A stretch of 64,000 nucleotides of DNA from the NCBI RefSeq assembly GCF_945952055.1, contig NZ_CAMFHB010000027.1, positions 24,610-88,609 of the forward strand, given 5' to 3'. Each line of letters opens with the position of its first letter. Positions within the stretch are counted from its first letter, which is position 1. The DNA is from an uncultured Alsobacter sp. (lineage in GTDB: Bacteria > Pseudomonadota > Alphaproteobacteria > Rhizobiales > Beijerinckiaceae). The notes under the pieces were generated by a model. The model ran no database searches. It saw only the letters and a program-made list of their open reading frames with translations, and was not told the origin of the DNA. Below are positions 9,431 to 17,852 of this stretch, piece after piece. The position numbers and the translations under genes are program-made.

Positions 9431-10171
9431 ATGACCTACACCTCAAGCGACGAGCGTCCCGTGGCCCTCATCTTCGGCGGCTCCCGCGGCATTGGCGCCG
9501 CCATCGCCATGCGCCTGGCCAAGGATGGCTACCGGGTCGCTCTCACCTTCGTCTCCAGCCCCAGACAAGCCGAGAAGGTCGCGGCAGCCATCCGCGAGCA
9601 AGGCGGGACCGCGATGACACTCCAGGCCGATAGTTCCGATCCCATGGCGATCCAGGCCGCCGTGACGGCGGTCACCGAAGCCTTCGGCCCGCTCGACGTC
9701 GCGGTCGTCAACGCGGGCGTCCTGCGCCTCGCCGCCTTGAAGGATCTCGCGCTGGCGGACCTCGATATCATGCTGTCCGTCAACATCCGCGGCGTGGTCC
9801 TCGCCCTGCAGGCCTCTGCCGCCGCGATGCGCGATGGCGGCCGGCTGATCACCATCGGAAGCAACTCGGCCATCCGGACGGGAACGGCCACCGGGGCCAT
9901 CTACGCCATGACGAAAGCCGCGGTCGCCGCGCTCGTTCGGGGCGTCGCGCTCGACCTGGCCCCGCGACGCATCACCGTCAACAACGTCCAGCCCGGTCCG
10001 ACGGAGACCGACATGACGTCCGACATGATCTCCCAACTGCGGGACATGGTTCCGCTGCGCCGCCTCAATCAGCCGTCGGAGGTCGCCGGACTGGTGTCAT
10101 ACCTGGCCGGGCCCGAGGCCGGCACGATCACTGGAGCCAGTCTGACGATGGATGGCGGCTTCGTGCTCTGA
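9431..10171 (+). CDS. SDR family NAD(P)-dependent oxidoreductase
   Basis: A classical 246-residue short-chain dehydrogenase. The cofactor motif FGGSRGIGAAIA (15-26), the NAG triad in VVNAGVLR, the catalytic Ser in IGSNSAI, and Tyr/Lys in IYAMTKAAVAAL are all present. The C-terminus ends in the usual ITGASLTMDGGF. The ATG at 9431 with GGAG upstream is preferred over upstream in-frame starts, because homology begins there. It sits 71 bases after the Tat hydrolase and probably closes the redox operon. The substrate is unknown; the best general match is 3-oxoacyl-ACP reductase-like SDRs. Confidence 0.9.
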   Translation: MTYTSSDERPVALIFGGSRGIGAAIAMRLAKDGYRVALTFVSSPRQAEKVAAAIREQGGTAMTLQADSSDPMAIQAAVTAVTEAFGPLDVAVVNAGVLRLAALKDLALADLDIMLSVNIRGVVLALQASAAAMRDGGRLITIGSNSAIRTGTATGAIYAMTKAAVAALVRGVALDLAPRRITVNNVQPGPTETDMTSDMISQLRDMVPLRRLNQPSEVAGLVSYLAGPEAGTITGASLTMDGGFVL

Positions 10172-10342
10172 CGATCGCTGCCGCGACATGACCGCGAACG
10201 CCAGAAGACGGTGGGCGGGTCAAATGCCGCGCGTCCACCCCGTCGACCCGACGATACGGCCGGAGACGCCGCCTCGCCGATACGGTGCGCGGTCGAGCCA
10301 AACGAGCATCCTTTCGTCTCATTGCGTGCCTAGGTCTCGGAG

Positions 10343-11932
10343 ATGAGTTCCATTGCCTTGGCCGATCTCGGCTGGTCGACGCCGGACGGCAGAGTTCTGT
10401 TCTCCGGCCTTACGCTGGCCTTCGGTCCCGAACGTGCGGGCCTGGTCGGGCGCAATGGCGTGGGCAAGTCCACGCTCCTGAAGATCATCCGGGGCGAGAT
10501 CAAGCCGACATCCGGTTGGGTCTCTATCCAGGGCAAGGTGAGCTCACTGGAACAGGCCGTCCAGATCAGGCCGGAGGACACGATCGCCGACCTGTTCGGC
10601 GTCGGGTCGAGCCTCGCCCTGCTGCGCAGGGCCGAGTCCGGGGAGGCGAGCGCCGATGAACTCGCAGACGCTGACTGGACGCTCGAGGCTCGGCTCGCGG
10701 CCAGCCTGGAGCGGATTGGCCTGTATGCCGGACCCGAGACACGCCTGTCCGCCCTGTCCGGCGGACAGCGGACCCGCGTGGCGCTGGCAGCGGCGACATT
10801 CGATGATCCAGACATCCTGCTCCTCGACGAGCCAACCAACAATCTCGACAGGGCCGGTCGGAACGCGGTGCTCGCGCTTCTACAGGACTGGCGAGGAGGG
10901 GCGGTCGTGGTGAGCCATGACCGCGAATTGCTGGAGGGCATGGATGCCATCGTCGAGCTGACATCGCTCGGGGCGTCGCGCTATAGCGGAGGCTGGTCGG
11001 ATTACCGCGCCCGGAAGGACATCGAACTGGCTGCGGCCGCGCACGAGCTGGAGAGTGCGCAGAGAGCCGCAGCGACCGCCCGGCGACGGGACCAGGAGAA
11101 AACGGAGAGGCGGGACCGGCGGGACTCGGCCGGGGCGAGACAGGCGAAAGGCGGCGGCATGCCCCGCATCCTGCTCGGCGCCCGCAAGAATCAGGCCGAG
11201 GTGTCGGGCGGAGCACAGGCTAAGAGTGCCGAAAGGCGGCAGGCGGAACTAGACGCTACCGCCGCCCGGGCGCGGAAGCAGGTCGAAATCCTCCAGCCTT
11301 TCGTGGTGAGCCTTCCACCGACCGGACTGGCGTCCGGCCGGACGGTGTTGCGGCTCGACGACGTGGCTGTAGGCTACGATCCCGAGCGGCCCCTGATCGA
11401 CGGCCTGTCGTTTGCGATGACAGGGCCGGAACGGATGGCCATCCTCGGCCCCAACGGTTCCGGCAAGTCGACGCTGCTCAAAGTCATCGTCGGGGATCTC
11501 GCTCCTCTCCGCGGCAAGGTGATGCTGTCGGTTCCGGCTGCCACTCTGGACCAGCGCGTGGACCTTTTGGATCCGGCGACAACCATTCGGGAGAACTTCC
11601 TGCGCTTGAACCCGGGTGCGACGGAGAATGCCTGCCGTGCCGCGCTCGCGACGTTCCAGTTCCGCGCAGATGCAGCCCTGATGAACGTCGGCACGCTGAG
11701 CGGAGGGCAAATGCTTCGCGCAGGCCTCGCCTGTGTTCTCGGCGGACCCGAACCGCCTCAACTCCTCGTGCTGGACGAGCCGACCAACCATCTAGACCTC
11801 GAAGCGATCCAGGCCGTCGAGGCGGGCCTGGCCGCGTACGACGGCGCGCTCCTGGTCGTCAGCCATGACCAGACTTTTCTTGCAGCGCTGGGCATACAGC
11901 AGACCATCTCTTTGGGTCCTATCTGTCGATAG
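10343..11932 (+). CDS. ABC-F family ATPase
   Basis: A soluble protein with two ABC cassettes and no membrane domain (529 residues), the arrangement of ABC-F ribosome-associated ATPases. Cassette 1: Walker A GRNGVGKST (36-44), signature LSGGQRTRVALA, Walker B LLLDEPTNNLD. Cassette 2: GPNGSGKST, LSGGQMLRAGLA, LVLDEPTNHLD. The linker is rich in Arg/Lys/Glu, as in the P-site tRNA-interaction motif. Members act in translation or protect ribosomes from antibiotics; which applies here is unknown. It is a single-gene unit 171 bases after the SDR gene. Confidence 0.92.
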   Translation: MSSIALADLGWSTPDGRVLFSGLTLAFGPERAGLVGRNGVGKSTLLKIIRGEIKPTSGWVSIQGKVSSLEQAVQIRPEDTIADLFGVGSSLALLRRAESGEASADELADADWTLEARLAASLERIGLYAGPETRLSALSGGQRTRVALAAATFDDPDILLLDEPTNNLDRAGRNAVLALLQDWRGGAVVVSHDRELLEGMDAIVELTSLGASRYSGGWSDYRARKDIELAAAAHELESAQRAAATARRRDQEKTERRDRRDSAGARQAKGGGMPRILLGARKNQAEVSGGAQAKSAERRQAELDATAARARKQVEILQPFVVSLPPTGLASGRTVLRLDDVAVGYDPERPLIDGLSFAMTGPERMAILGPNGSGKSTLLKVIVGDLAPLRGKVMLSVPAATLDQRVDLLDPATTIRENFLRLNPGATENACRAALATFQFRADAALMNVGTLSGGQMLRAGLACVLGGPEPPQLLVLDEPTNHLDLEAIQAVEAGLAAYDGALLVVSHDQTFLAALGIQQTISLGPICR

Positions 11933-12270
11933 GACCTTCCGACGGGCGCTGCTGGCTGTCGTACTTCTCGCCGGAGAGCGGACTCTGCGAACGTCCGCTC
12001 CGGGTCAAGACGAGCCTTCGAGCGCCAACGGCGCCCGCAATCAATGCAATCAGTTTTCCCTTCGGTGCCGAGAAGTACTCCCTCTCAGCAAGGGCGTTCG
12101 CTAGTATTTCCAATCATCACTGCAAGACTACACACAATCTTCTGTCAGGGCTAAACTTTTTGCACCGATTCCCCCGCGACCAAGTGGCAGTTCGGTAAGC
12201 GGGCATCACAGTGCTGGAACGCGCAGCCGGCGAAAGCCGCTTGTGCCGGGGTCCGGCTCCTGTCACCGGG
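11933..12270. other. Gene-poor gap between ABC-F and Sel1 genes
   Basis: No frame here has a credible ribosome binding site or recognisable product. The convergent ABC-F (+) and Sel1 (-) genes end on either side, so the gap should hold terminators for both. A perfect 8-base hairpin at 11976-12000 is the only clear structure. The stretch around 12110-12160 is AT-richer than its surroundings. Confidence 0.6.
11976..12000 (+). terminator. Hairpin after the ABC-F gene, candidate terminator
   Basis: GAGCGGAC pairs perfectly with GTCCGCTC around a 9-base loop, 43 bases after the ABC-F stop. There is no following T-tract, so intrinsic termination is uncertain; it may instead be an mRNA-end stabiliser or a dispersed intergenic palindrome. 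Confidence 0.4.
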
Positions 12271-13029
12271 TCAGCGCTGGTCTTTCGAAGGGGAAGGACG
12301 CACGACGGTAAAGACCTGCCAGGCACCCGTCCGGTAATCGGCCATGCGGCGCCCCACAGCGGTCACTCGCCAGGCGAAGGTCGTGCCTGTCGGCGGGAGC
12401 ACTACTAAGACAGCCGTAGTATCGGCCGTCCACGCGAACACCTCCTCGCTTCCAAGCTCGGTGACGGAGCGCAGCTCGATGTTGTACCTGCAGGGTTCGG
12501 GCTGCAGCGGGATCGTCCACACGAGTTCCGCATCGACGCGACCATCGGGCAGCACCTCGCCTGAGAGTGGGGCGATGGCTTGCGGCGACATCAGGTCATC
12601 GGGGCGCGGCGCCCCCGGCGCAAGGTCCTGAATGCGCTCGCGCGCAGCAGGAAGGCCAGAAACTTCGTACCACGTGCGGGCGACGTCGGAGTTGGCCGGA
12701 ACTCCCTCTCCTTTTTCGTACAGTTGGCCAAGGTTGTACGCGGCCCTTCGATCACCACGGGCCGCGGCACGGCCGTACCATGCCGCGGCGTCTACGATGT
12801 CACGGCGAACGCCGCGTCCGCTGTCGAGCATCACCGCGACATTGAACGCTGCCTGACCATGCCCCGCCTTGGCCGCGCGCAGAAAATGGTCGAACGCCGC
12901 GCTGGCGTCGGGCGCGCTGTTCGTCCCAAGGTCTGCTTCGAGTCCCAACTCGAACCAGACATCGGCGGGGCCGGCAATTGCCGGTCCCGCTGTAGCCAAG
13001 AACGCCAGGAGAAGCTGAGCCGTTCTCAC
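12271..13029 (-). CDS. Secreted Sel1-repeat protein
   Basis: A 252-residue protein with a signal peptide (about 1-19, cleavage after AIA). Two or three Sel1-like helical repeats fill about residues 40-125: AAFDHFLRAAKAGHGQAAF, then AAAWYGRAAARGDRRAAY with LGQLYEKGEGV. The C-terminal ~110 residues (about 145-245) look beta-rich, with a WTIPLQPEPCRYNIELRS block. Sel1 repeats are protein-interaction scaffolds, so a periplasmic accessory role is inferred. It is the most downstream gene of the type I secretion operon, seven bases after the OmpA-domain gene, so it is very likely co-transcribed. No named family fits the C-terminal part. Confidence 0.82.
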   Translation of the reverse strand: MRTAQLLLAFLATAGPAIAGPADVWFELGLEADLGTNSAPDASAAFDHFLRAAKAGHGQAAFNVAVMLDSGRGVRRDIVDAAAWYGRAAARGDRRAAYNLGQLYEKGEGVPANSDVARTWYEVSGLPAARERIQDLAPGAPRPDDLMSPQAIAPLSGEVLPDGRVDAELVWTIPLQPEPCRYNIELRSVTELGSEEVFAWTADTTAVLVVLPPTGTTFAWRVTAVGRRMADYRTGAWQVFTVVRPSPSKDQR

Positions 13030-13036
13030 GACTGGG

Positions 13037-13465
13037 TCAACGCCATGTGATCTCGACTCGGCGGTTCTGCAGTTCCGCCACGCCCTCTTCGGTCGAGACC
13101 ACGGGCTCCGTCTCGCCCTTGGCCAGAACCTGGAAGCGGTCGGCCGGAATGCCCCGCGCGATAAGCCCGTTAAGAACGGCCGTCGCCCTGCGCTGGGACA
13201 GCGTCAGATTGCCGGCGGGCGCGCCGACGCGATCCGCTGTGCCAGTGACGATCATGACGATCGGCTTGCCCTGGCTATAGGCACGCGAGGCCTGGTCCAG
13301 GACAGCCTTGTCCTGGTCACGGATCTGGGCGCTCCCCGTGTCGAAATACAGGACGAGGGGCGCTGGCGCGGCGGGGGGCGGTGCCTGCGCCGGCTCCTGC
13401 GCGAACGCGCTGCCGGCCAACGTTGCGAGCGGCAGGGCCAGTGAGATTGAGGCGATACGGATCAT
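13037..13465 (-). CDS. OmpA-domain protein with signal peptide
   Basis: A 142-residue protein: signal peptide to about residue 22 (GSAFA), a short Pro/Ala spacer, then one OmpA C-terminal-like domain. The motif TGTADRVGAPAGNLTLSQRRA with a final LQNRRVEITW is the peptidoglycan-binding pattern; Asp and Arg of the diaminopimelate site are present. There is no lipobox Cys, so it should be soluble periplasmic or held by the cell wall. It lies in the secretion operon between the Sel1 gene and the membrane-anchored Pro/Ala-rich gene, and may tether the export machine to the wall. Confidence 0.86.
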   Translation of the reverse strand: MIRIASISLALPLATLAGSAFAQEPAQAPPPAAPAPLVLYFDTGSAQIRDQDKAVLDQASRAYSQGKPIVMIVTGTADRVGAPAGNLTLSQRRATAVLNGLIARGIPADRFQVLAKGETEPVVSTEEGVAELQNRRVEITWR

Positions 13466-13510
13466 CGTGTGTCTCCTGTCGGGGGTTTCGATGAGGATGG
13501 TGCCGGCCTG

Positions 13511-14683
13511 CTAGCGGTTGCCGACCGACACCTCGATGCTGCCGGGCCGCGGCAGCAGGCCGCTGTCCACGACGGCCCGGCGGACGGGCGCAGCGGATGA
13601 GACGAGAGCGGCCATCCGCACCGCTTCATCCTTATCGGCGGCATAGAAATAGACGACGCGCGGGACCGGTTCGCCGCTGCTCTCGCGTGCATCGACGACC
13701 ACGGCCCCGGTCCTGCGGAGAACCTCGACGAGGCGAGTGGCCCGCTGTCGGGCCACGTCGCTGTTGCGCGCGAACCGAACCTGCACGCGGGGCTGGGCTC
13801 CGTCGGGCAGCACGCGCAATCCGCCGGCGACGCGATCGGCCGCCGACGGCGCGGCCTCGCGGGTCGCGACAGTGGAAGGGTCGGCCTGCCGAACGGGAGC
13901 CGCACCCTGGACAGGCGCTGCATCGTGGACAGGCGCCGCCTCTTGGACAGGAGGCGAGTCTGGGGCAGGAACGGCCTGTTGGGGAGCCGCAGGCTGGGCA
14001 GACGCGGCGACCGGGGGAGCAGCCGCCACCTGAGGCGGTGCCGCCACCGGGGGCGCAACCGGGACCTGAAGAGGCGCTGTGTCGACCGGGGGCGACGCGA
14101 CGACAGAGGGAGCCTCGGGCGGCGGCGCCGGCGTTGAATTTTGCGCTTCGGCCCGCCGTCTGGCCGCCTCTCCGCGCAACTGCTCGATGTCGGCGCGCAG
14201 GGACTGCAGCTGGGCGAGAATGGCGCCGTCCTCCTGTGGCTGAGGAGCCGCCCAGGCGAGAGGAACGACGGGCTGCGCCGCCGTCGAGTCGCGGGAGCCG
14301 GTCCGGTTCTCCGACATCGGTCCGACCGGGGCCGCCGGCGGTTGTCCAGGCGCCACCATGACGATGCTCTTGTCGTCCCGCTGCGGCATCAGCGAGGCCA
14401 GCATCGTGCTGTCGAGGCGCGGGGCCAGCAGCCACGCCGCCGCAAGTGCCGGGACGCAGGCCACCAGGGCCAGGCCCAGAATCACCCGTACGCTCCTGCC
14501 TTCCGGAGCAACGGGATCGGGCTGGCGCTCGACGACGGCGGGGGGCTGCACCGCGCGGGGGGATAGAGGCGGCACCTGGACCGGAGGGCCCGGCCGCACC
14601 GGCGATCGCCGGCGGGCGGAGGCCCCGAAGCTGAGCGCTGCGTCGTCGGTGTCCAGCGCGCTGCGGTTGCCGTGAGTGGCCAT
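13511..14683 (-). CDS. Single-pass membrane protein with Pro/Ala-rich stalk, T1SS-operon accessory
   Basis: The ATG at 14683 with GGGAGGAG upstream gives 390 residues; a GTG two codons earlier overlaps the HlyD stop. The layout is a cytoplasmic N-terminus rich in Pro and Arg (1-65), one membrane helix (about 66-88), a short coiled coil (AQLQSLRADIEQLRGEAARRR), and a long Pro/Ala/Val/Gln stalk. A folded C-terminal domain of ~100 residues ends in GSIEVSVGNR. The C-terminal part (PRVQVRFARNSDVARQRA, then a paired alpha-beta pattern) recalls SPOR or LytR_C folds, but I cannot assign it. Its place right after the HlyD gene suggests a periplasm-spanning partner of the exporter. Confidence 0.75.
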   Translation of the reverse strand: MATHGNRSALDTDDAALSFGASARRRSPVRPGPPVQVPPLSPRAVQPPAVVERQPDPVAPEGRSVRVILGLALVACVPALAAAWLLAPRLDSTMLASLMPQRDDKSIVMVAPGQPPAAPVGPMSENRTGSRDSTAAQPVVPLAWAAPQPQEDGAILAQLQSLRADIEQLRGEAARRRAEAQNSTPAPPPEAPSVVASPPVDTAPLQVPVAPPVAAPPQVAAAPPVAASAQPAAPQQAVPAPDSPPVQEAAPVHDAAPVQGAAPVRQADPSTVATREAAPSAADRVAGGLRVLPDGAQPRVQVRFARNSDVARQRATRLVEVLRRTGAVVVDARESSGEPVPRVVYFYAADKDEAVRMAALVSSAAPVRRAVVDSGLLPRPGSIEVSVGNR

Positions 14684-14685
14684 CG

Positions 14686-16068
14686 TCACTCCTCCCTCAT
14701 GGCCCTGCGGATCTGGTCGGTCAGAGGACCCACCAGATACTGCAGCGCGCTCCTGCTGCCCGTTCCGATAATGACTTGCGCCGGCATGCCCGGCCCGAGC
14801 ACCACCGCGGTCTGGACCGCCGCGCCCGGACCCGGCCGAACATCGTCGACGGCCACGCGCGCCTCGTAGTAAGCGGCGCCCGAGCGGGGATCCGTGAGGC
14901 GATCGGCTGAGATCCGCATCAGGTGCCCGGTCACGATGGGGCGCCGAGCTGCCGGGATGCCCGTGAGCTGGACGTCGACGGTCTGGCCCGCGCGCAGGCG
15001 CTCGGCCTCGGCCGGGTCTACCCTCACGGCGATGGTCGGTTGGCCATCCGCAGGCACGATCTCGAGCACTTTCTGCCCCGCGGCGATGACGCCGCCGACG
15101 GTAAAAACATTCAGGCCCAACACGGTTCCCGCGGCCGGCGCGCGCATGACGGTGCGGGTCAATGTTTCGCGCGCGGACATCAGCCGAGGCTCCAGTTCCG
15201 CCGCCTGCTGCTCGATCTGACGGAGCTGATCGGCGACCTCGGTCTGCCGGTCGCGACGAAGCTGCGACCGCCGCAGCCCCGTCGCGGCGAGGGCGCCGCC
15301 CAAGGCCGCCGCCTGCGCGGCCAGCCGTCCCTGTTCGGCGACGACGGAGGCCTCGTTGCGTTCGAGGCCGGACAGGCGAACCTTCGTCGCGTAGCCGGCG
15401 GCGAAGAGCTTTCGGACGCCGTCGGCCTCCTGGCGCAGGAGGGCCGCCTGCGCGTCGATCCCGACGATCTGGGCCTGCAGCCCGCGCAGCTGGTCGCCCT
15501 GCTGGCTGGCGACCCCCGCCAGGATGGCAAGCTCTCCCTCGAGCTGGCGGCGCCGCTCGTCGAACTGGTGCCGCTGCGCGGCCAGGATGCGGGCCACCGC
15601 CGGTTCGCCGCTGCGCGCGAGCAGGTCGGGCTCGAAGACGGGCTCCGGTGCCTCGTCCCGTTCCGCCACCAGGCGGCTGCGCAGCACGGAGAGGGACGTG
15701 GCTTGGGCCGACAGGGACGCCACAAGGGCCTTCGGGGCGCTGTCGTCGAGGACCATCAGCACCTGGCCGGCCTCGACGGTGTCGCCGTCGCGCGCGAGCA
15801 CGCTGGCGACGATACCCCCGTCGCGGTGCTGCAGCGCCTTTCGATTGCCCGCCGCCTCGAAGGCGCCGTCAGCCACCACGGCACTGTCGAGCGGCGCCAG
15901 CGCCGCCCAGCTGCCGATCGCGCCGAAGAACAGCACCAGCACCCCGAGGCCCAGTCCCACCAGGCGACCGACACTGCCGTTCGCCCGGTCGCGCGTGAGG
16001 CGCCCGGCGCGGGCCTCGTCGTAGCGGCCGCGCGGGGGACGGGTGAGGTTTTCGGCCCAATCGCTCAT
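14686..16068 (-). CDS. HlyD family type I secretion periplasmic adaptor
   Basis: A 460-residue membrane fusion protein linking an inner-membrane ABC exporter to an outer-membrane channel. A single membrane helix (about 35-57) is followed by a split biotinyl-lipoyl domain: first half AGNRKALQHRDGGIVASVL, second half RAPAAGTVLGLNVF. Between them is a long coiled-coil hairpin (about 105-290), and the C-terminal beta-barrel has the family GMPAQVIIGTG. The ATG at 16068 (GAGGACC upstream) is preferred; a longer frame would add an Arg/Cys-rich stretch inside the upstream ABC gene. It lies ten bases after the ABC exporter stop, the standard PrtD-PrtE order. Confidence 0.93.
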   Translation of the reverse strand: MSDWAENLTRPPRGRYDEARAGRLTRDRANGSVGRLVGLGLGVLVLFFGAIGSWAALAPLDSAVVADGAFEAAGNRKALQHRDGGIVASVLARDGDTVEAGQVLMVLDDSAPKALVASLSAQATSLSVLRSRLVAERDEAPEPVFEPDLLARSGEPAVARILAAQRHQFDERRRQLEGELAILAGVASQQGDQLRGLQAQIVGIDAQAALLRQEADGVRKLFAAGYATKVRLSGLERNEASVVAEQGRLAAQAAALGGALAATGLRRSQLRRDRQTEVADQLRQIEQQAAELEPRLMSARETLTRTVMRAPAAGTVLGLNVFTVGGVIAAGQKVLEIVPADGQPTIAVRVDPAEAERLRAGQTVDVQLTGIPAARRPIVTGHLMRISADRLTDPRSGAAYYEARVAVDDVRPGPGAAVQTAVVLGPGMPAQVIIGTGSRSALQYLVGPLTDQIRRAMREE

Positions 16069-16078
16069 TTCGTGGTCC

Positions 16079-17791
16079 TCATGGTCGTGCCGAGGCGTTG
16101 GGGCGGGCCGTGTCGACCGCCCGCACGAATTGCTTGCGCACCGCTTCCAGCACCTCGACACGCGGTCCGAACATCAGGACGGCGCCGTCCTGCAGCACCA
16201 GGATTCGGTCGCAGACCTCCACGATGCCCGGTCGATGGGCGACGATGACGATCGTGGTGTCCTCGCCTTTGAGGTCGAGAAGCGCCTTCTTCAGGGCGGC
16301 TTCGCCGTCCCCGTCGAGATTTGCGTTGGGTTCGTCGAGGACGAGCAGCCGGGGCGACCCCAGCAGCGCCCGCGCCAGGCCGAGCCTCTGGCGCTGCCCG
16401 CCCGACAGCTGGACGCCGCCGTCGCCAATCAGCGTGTCGTAGCCCTGGGGCAGGTCCAGGATCATGTCGTGCACGTCACCCCGCCGGGCGGCGCGGATGA
16501 TCTCCGCGTCCGGCACGTCGCCGAAACGGGCGATGTTGTCCCGCACGGTGCCGGCGAACAGCCCCACTTCCTGCGGCAGGTAGCCGATGCTGCGGCCTAG
16601 TTGTTCGCGGTCCCAGTGGCGGATGTCGGCGCCGTTAATCCGGACCCGGCCCGAGGCGGGAGCCAGGGCCCCCGTCATGAGCCGGACCAGGGTCGACTTT
16701 CCGGCCGCGCTCGGTCCCACGATCCCGATGGCTTCGCCACGCGAGAGCTCGAGCGACACCCCGCGGATGATGGTCTCCCCTCCCGTCGCGCGGAACGTCA
16801 CCTTGTCGATCGACACGGAGCCGTCCGCCTCGGGCAGTCGCGTGTGCGTGCGAGGCTCGGGCGCCGCGGCCAGCAGGTCGGCGATGCGGCGCCACGCGGC
16901 GCGGGCGGCCGCGATGCTGCGCCCGGCCCCCACCATCTGCTCGACCGGCGCGACGGCGCGGCCCATCAGCACCATGGCGACGAAGATGGACGCCGGATTG
17001 ATGGCCTGCTCGATCACCAGCCAGGCGCCGGCGCCCAGCATCCCCGACTGAAGCAGCAGCCTCAGGAAGCGGATGACCGCCGCGTAGGACGCGTTGGTCT
17101 CCGCCGCACGCTCGCTGTTGGCCAGCATGCGCGCGCGATTGTCGAACCAGCGGTCGCCGAGGCCCGCCTGCATGCCCATGGCGATAACGGGCTCCGCGTT
17201 ACGGAGCATCTCGTCGGCGAACCGGTAGCTCCGCGACTGTGCCTCGCCGGCGGCGATGATCCGGCTGCGCGACGCCCAGTCCGACAGCAGGGCGAGCGAC
17301 AGGAGCAGCAGCGCCGCGGCCAGCGCCATCGCACCGAGCGTCGGATGAAGCGCGAACAACAGGGCGAGGTAGACCGGGGTCCACGGCGCGTCGAAAACGG
17401 TCTGAGCCGGGGAGCCACTGAGCGCCTGCCGGAGCTGGTCGAGGTCCCGCAGGGCTTCCGAGTGGCGCTGGCCGCCGTCCTCGCGGCGCTGGATCAGGAG
17501 GGCGAGGATCCGCGCTGACAGGGCCGTGTCGAAACGCGTGCCCGCCCTGACCAGGATCTTCGCCCGAATGGCGTCGAGGCCGGCCATCGCCGCGAGCGCG
17601 ATCACCAGCCCGAGGCTCAGCAGGATCAACGTGGCGCCGCTGCGGCTCGGCAGGACGCGGTTGTAGACCTGGAGCAGGTAGAGCGGCGTGGCGAGATAGA
17701 GAAGATTGATGCCGCCGCTGAACACCGCCGCCGCGATCACATGCGGCAGGCAGCTGCGCAGTGCCATCGCTGGTAGGGATGGTCGGGCCAT
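16079..17791 (-). CDS. Type I secretion ABC transporter (permease fused to ATPase)
   Basis: A 570-residue half-transporter of the PrtD type. Residues 10-300 carry six membrane helices (the first near IAAAVFSGGINLLYLATPLYLLQ). The ATPase follows with Walker A GPSAAGKST (359-367), signature LSGGQRQRLGLARAL and Walker B LLVLDEPNANLD. There is no N-terminal C39 peptidase or peptidase-like domain, so substrates should keep their N-termini and carry C-terminal signals. It is followed by the HlyD gene and preceded by two genes whose products end in SLIG, the likely cargo. No TolC-type gene is in the window, so the outer channel must be encoded elsewhere. Confidence 0.94.
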   Translation of the reverse strand: MARPSLPAMALRSCLPHVIAAAVFSGGINLLYLATPLYLLQVYNRVLPSRSGATLILLSLGLVIALAAMAGLDAIRAKILVRAGTRFDTALSARILALLIQRREDGGQRHSEALRDLDQLRQALSGSPAQTVFDAPWTPVYLALLFALHPTLGAMALAAALLLLSLALLSDWASRSRIIAAGEAQSRSYRFADEMLRNAEPVIAMGMQAGLGDRWFDNRARMLANSERAAETNASYAAVIRFLRLLLQSGMLGAGAWLVIEQAINPASIFVAMVLMGRAVAPVEQMVGAGRSIAAARAAWRRIADLLAAAPEPRTHTRLPEADGSVSIDKVTFRATGGETIIRGVSLELSRGEAIGIVGPSAAGKSTLVRLMTGALAPASGRVRINGADIRHWDREQLGRSIGYLPQEVGLFAGTVRDNIARFGDVPDAEIIRAARRGDVHDMILDLPQGYDTLIGDGGVQLSGGQRQRLGLARALLGSPRLLVLDEPNANLDGDGEAALKKALLDLKGEDTTIVIVAHRPGIVEVCDRILVLQDGAVLMFGPRVEVLEAVRKQFVRAVDTARPNASARP

Positions 17792-17817
17792 GGGATGTCC
17801 TGCGCATGGGCTGGGGT

Positions 17818-17844
17818 GCCCCCGCGGGCAGGGACCGCGGGGGC
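17818..17844 (-). terminator. Strong stem-loop just after the repeat-protein gene
   Basis: Ten-base perfect arms (17818-17827 and 17835-17844), all G/C except none, with a 7-base loop, starting eight bases after the stop codon of the repeat protein. On the minus strand no T-tract follows. The position between an abundant-type secreted protein gene and its exporter genes suggests partial termination or 3'-end stabilisation, giving more substrate than machine. Confidence 0.6.
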
Positions 17845-17852
17845 GAGCGACG

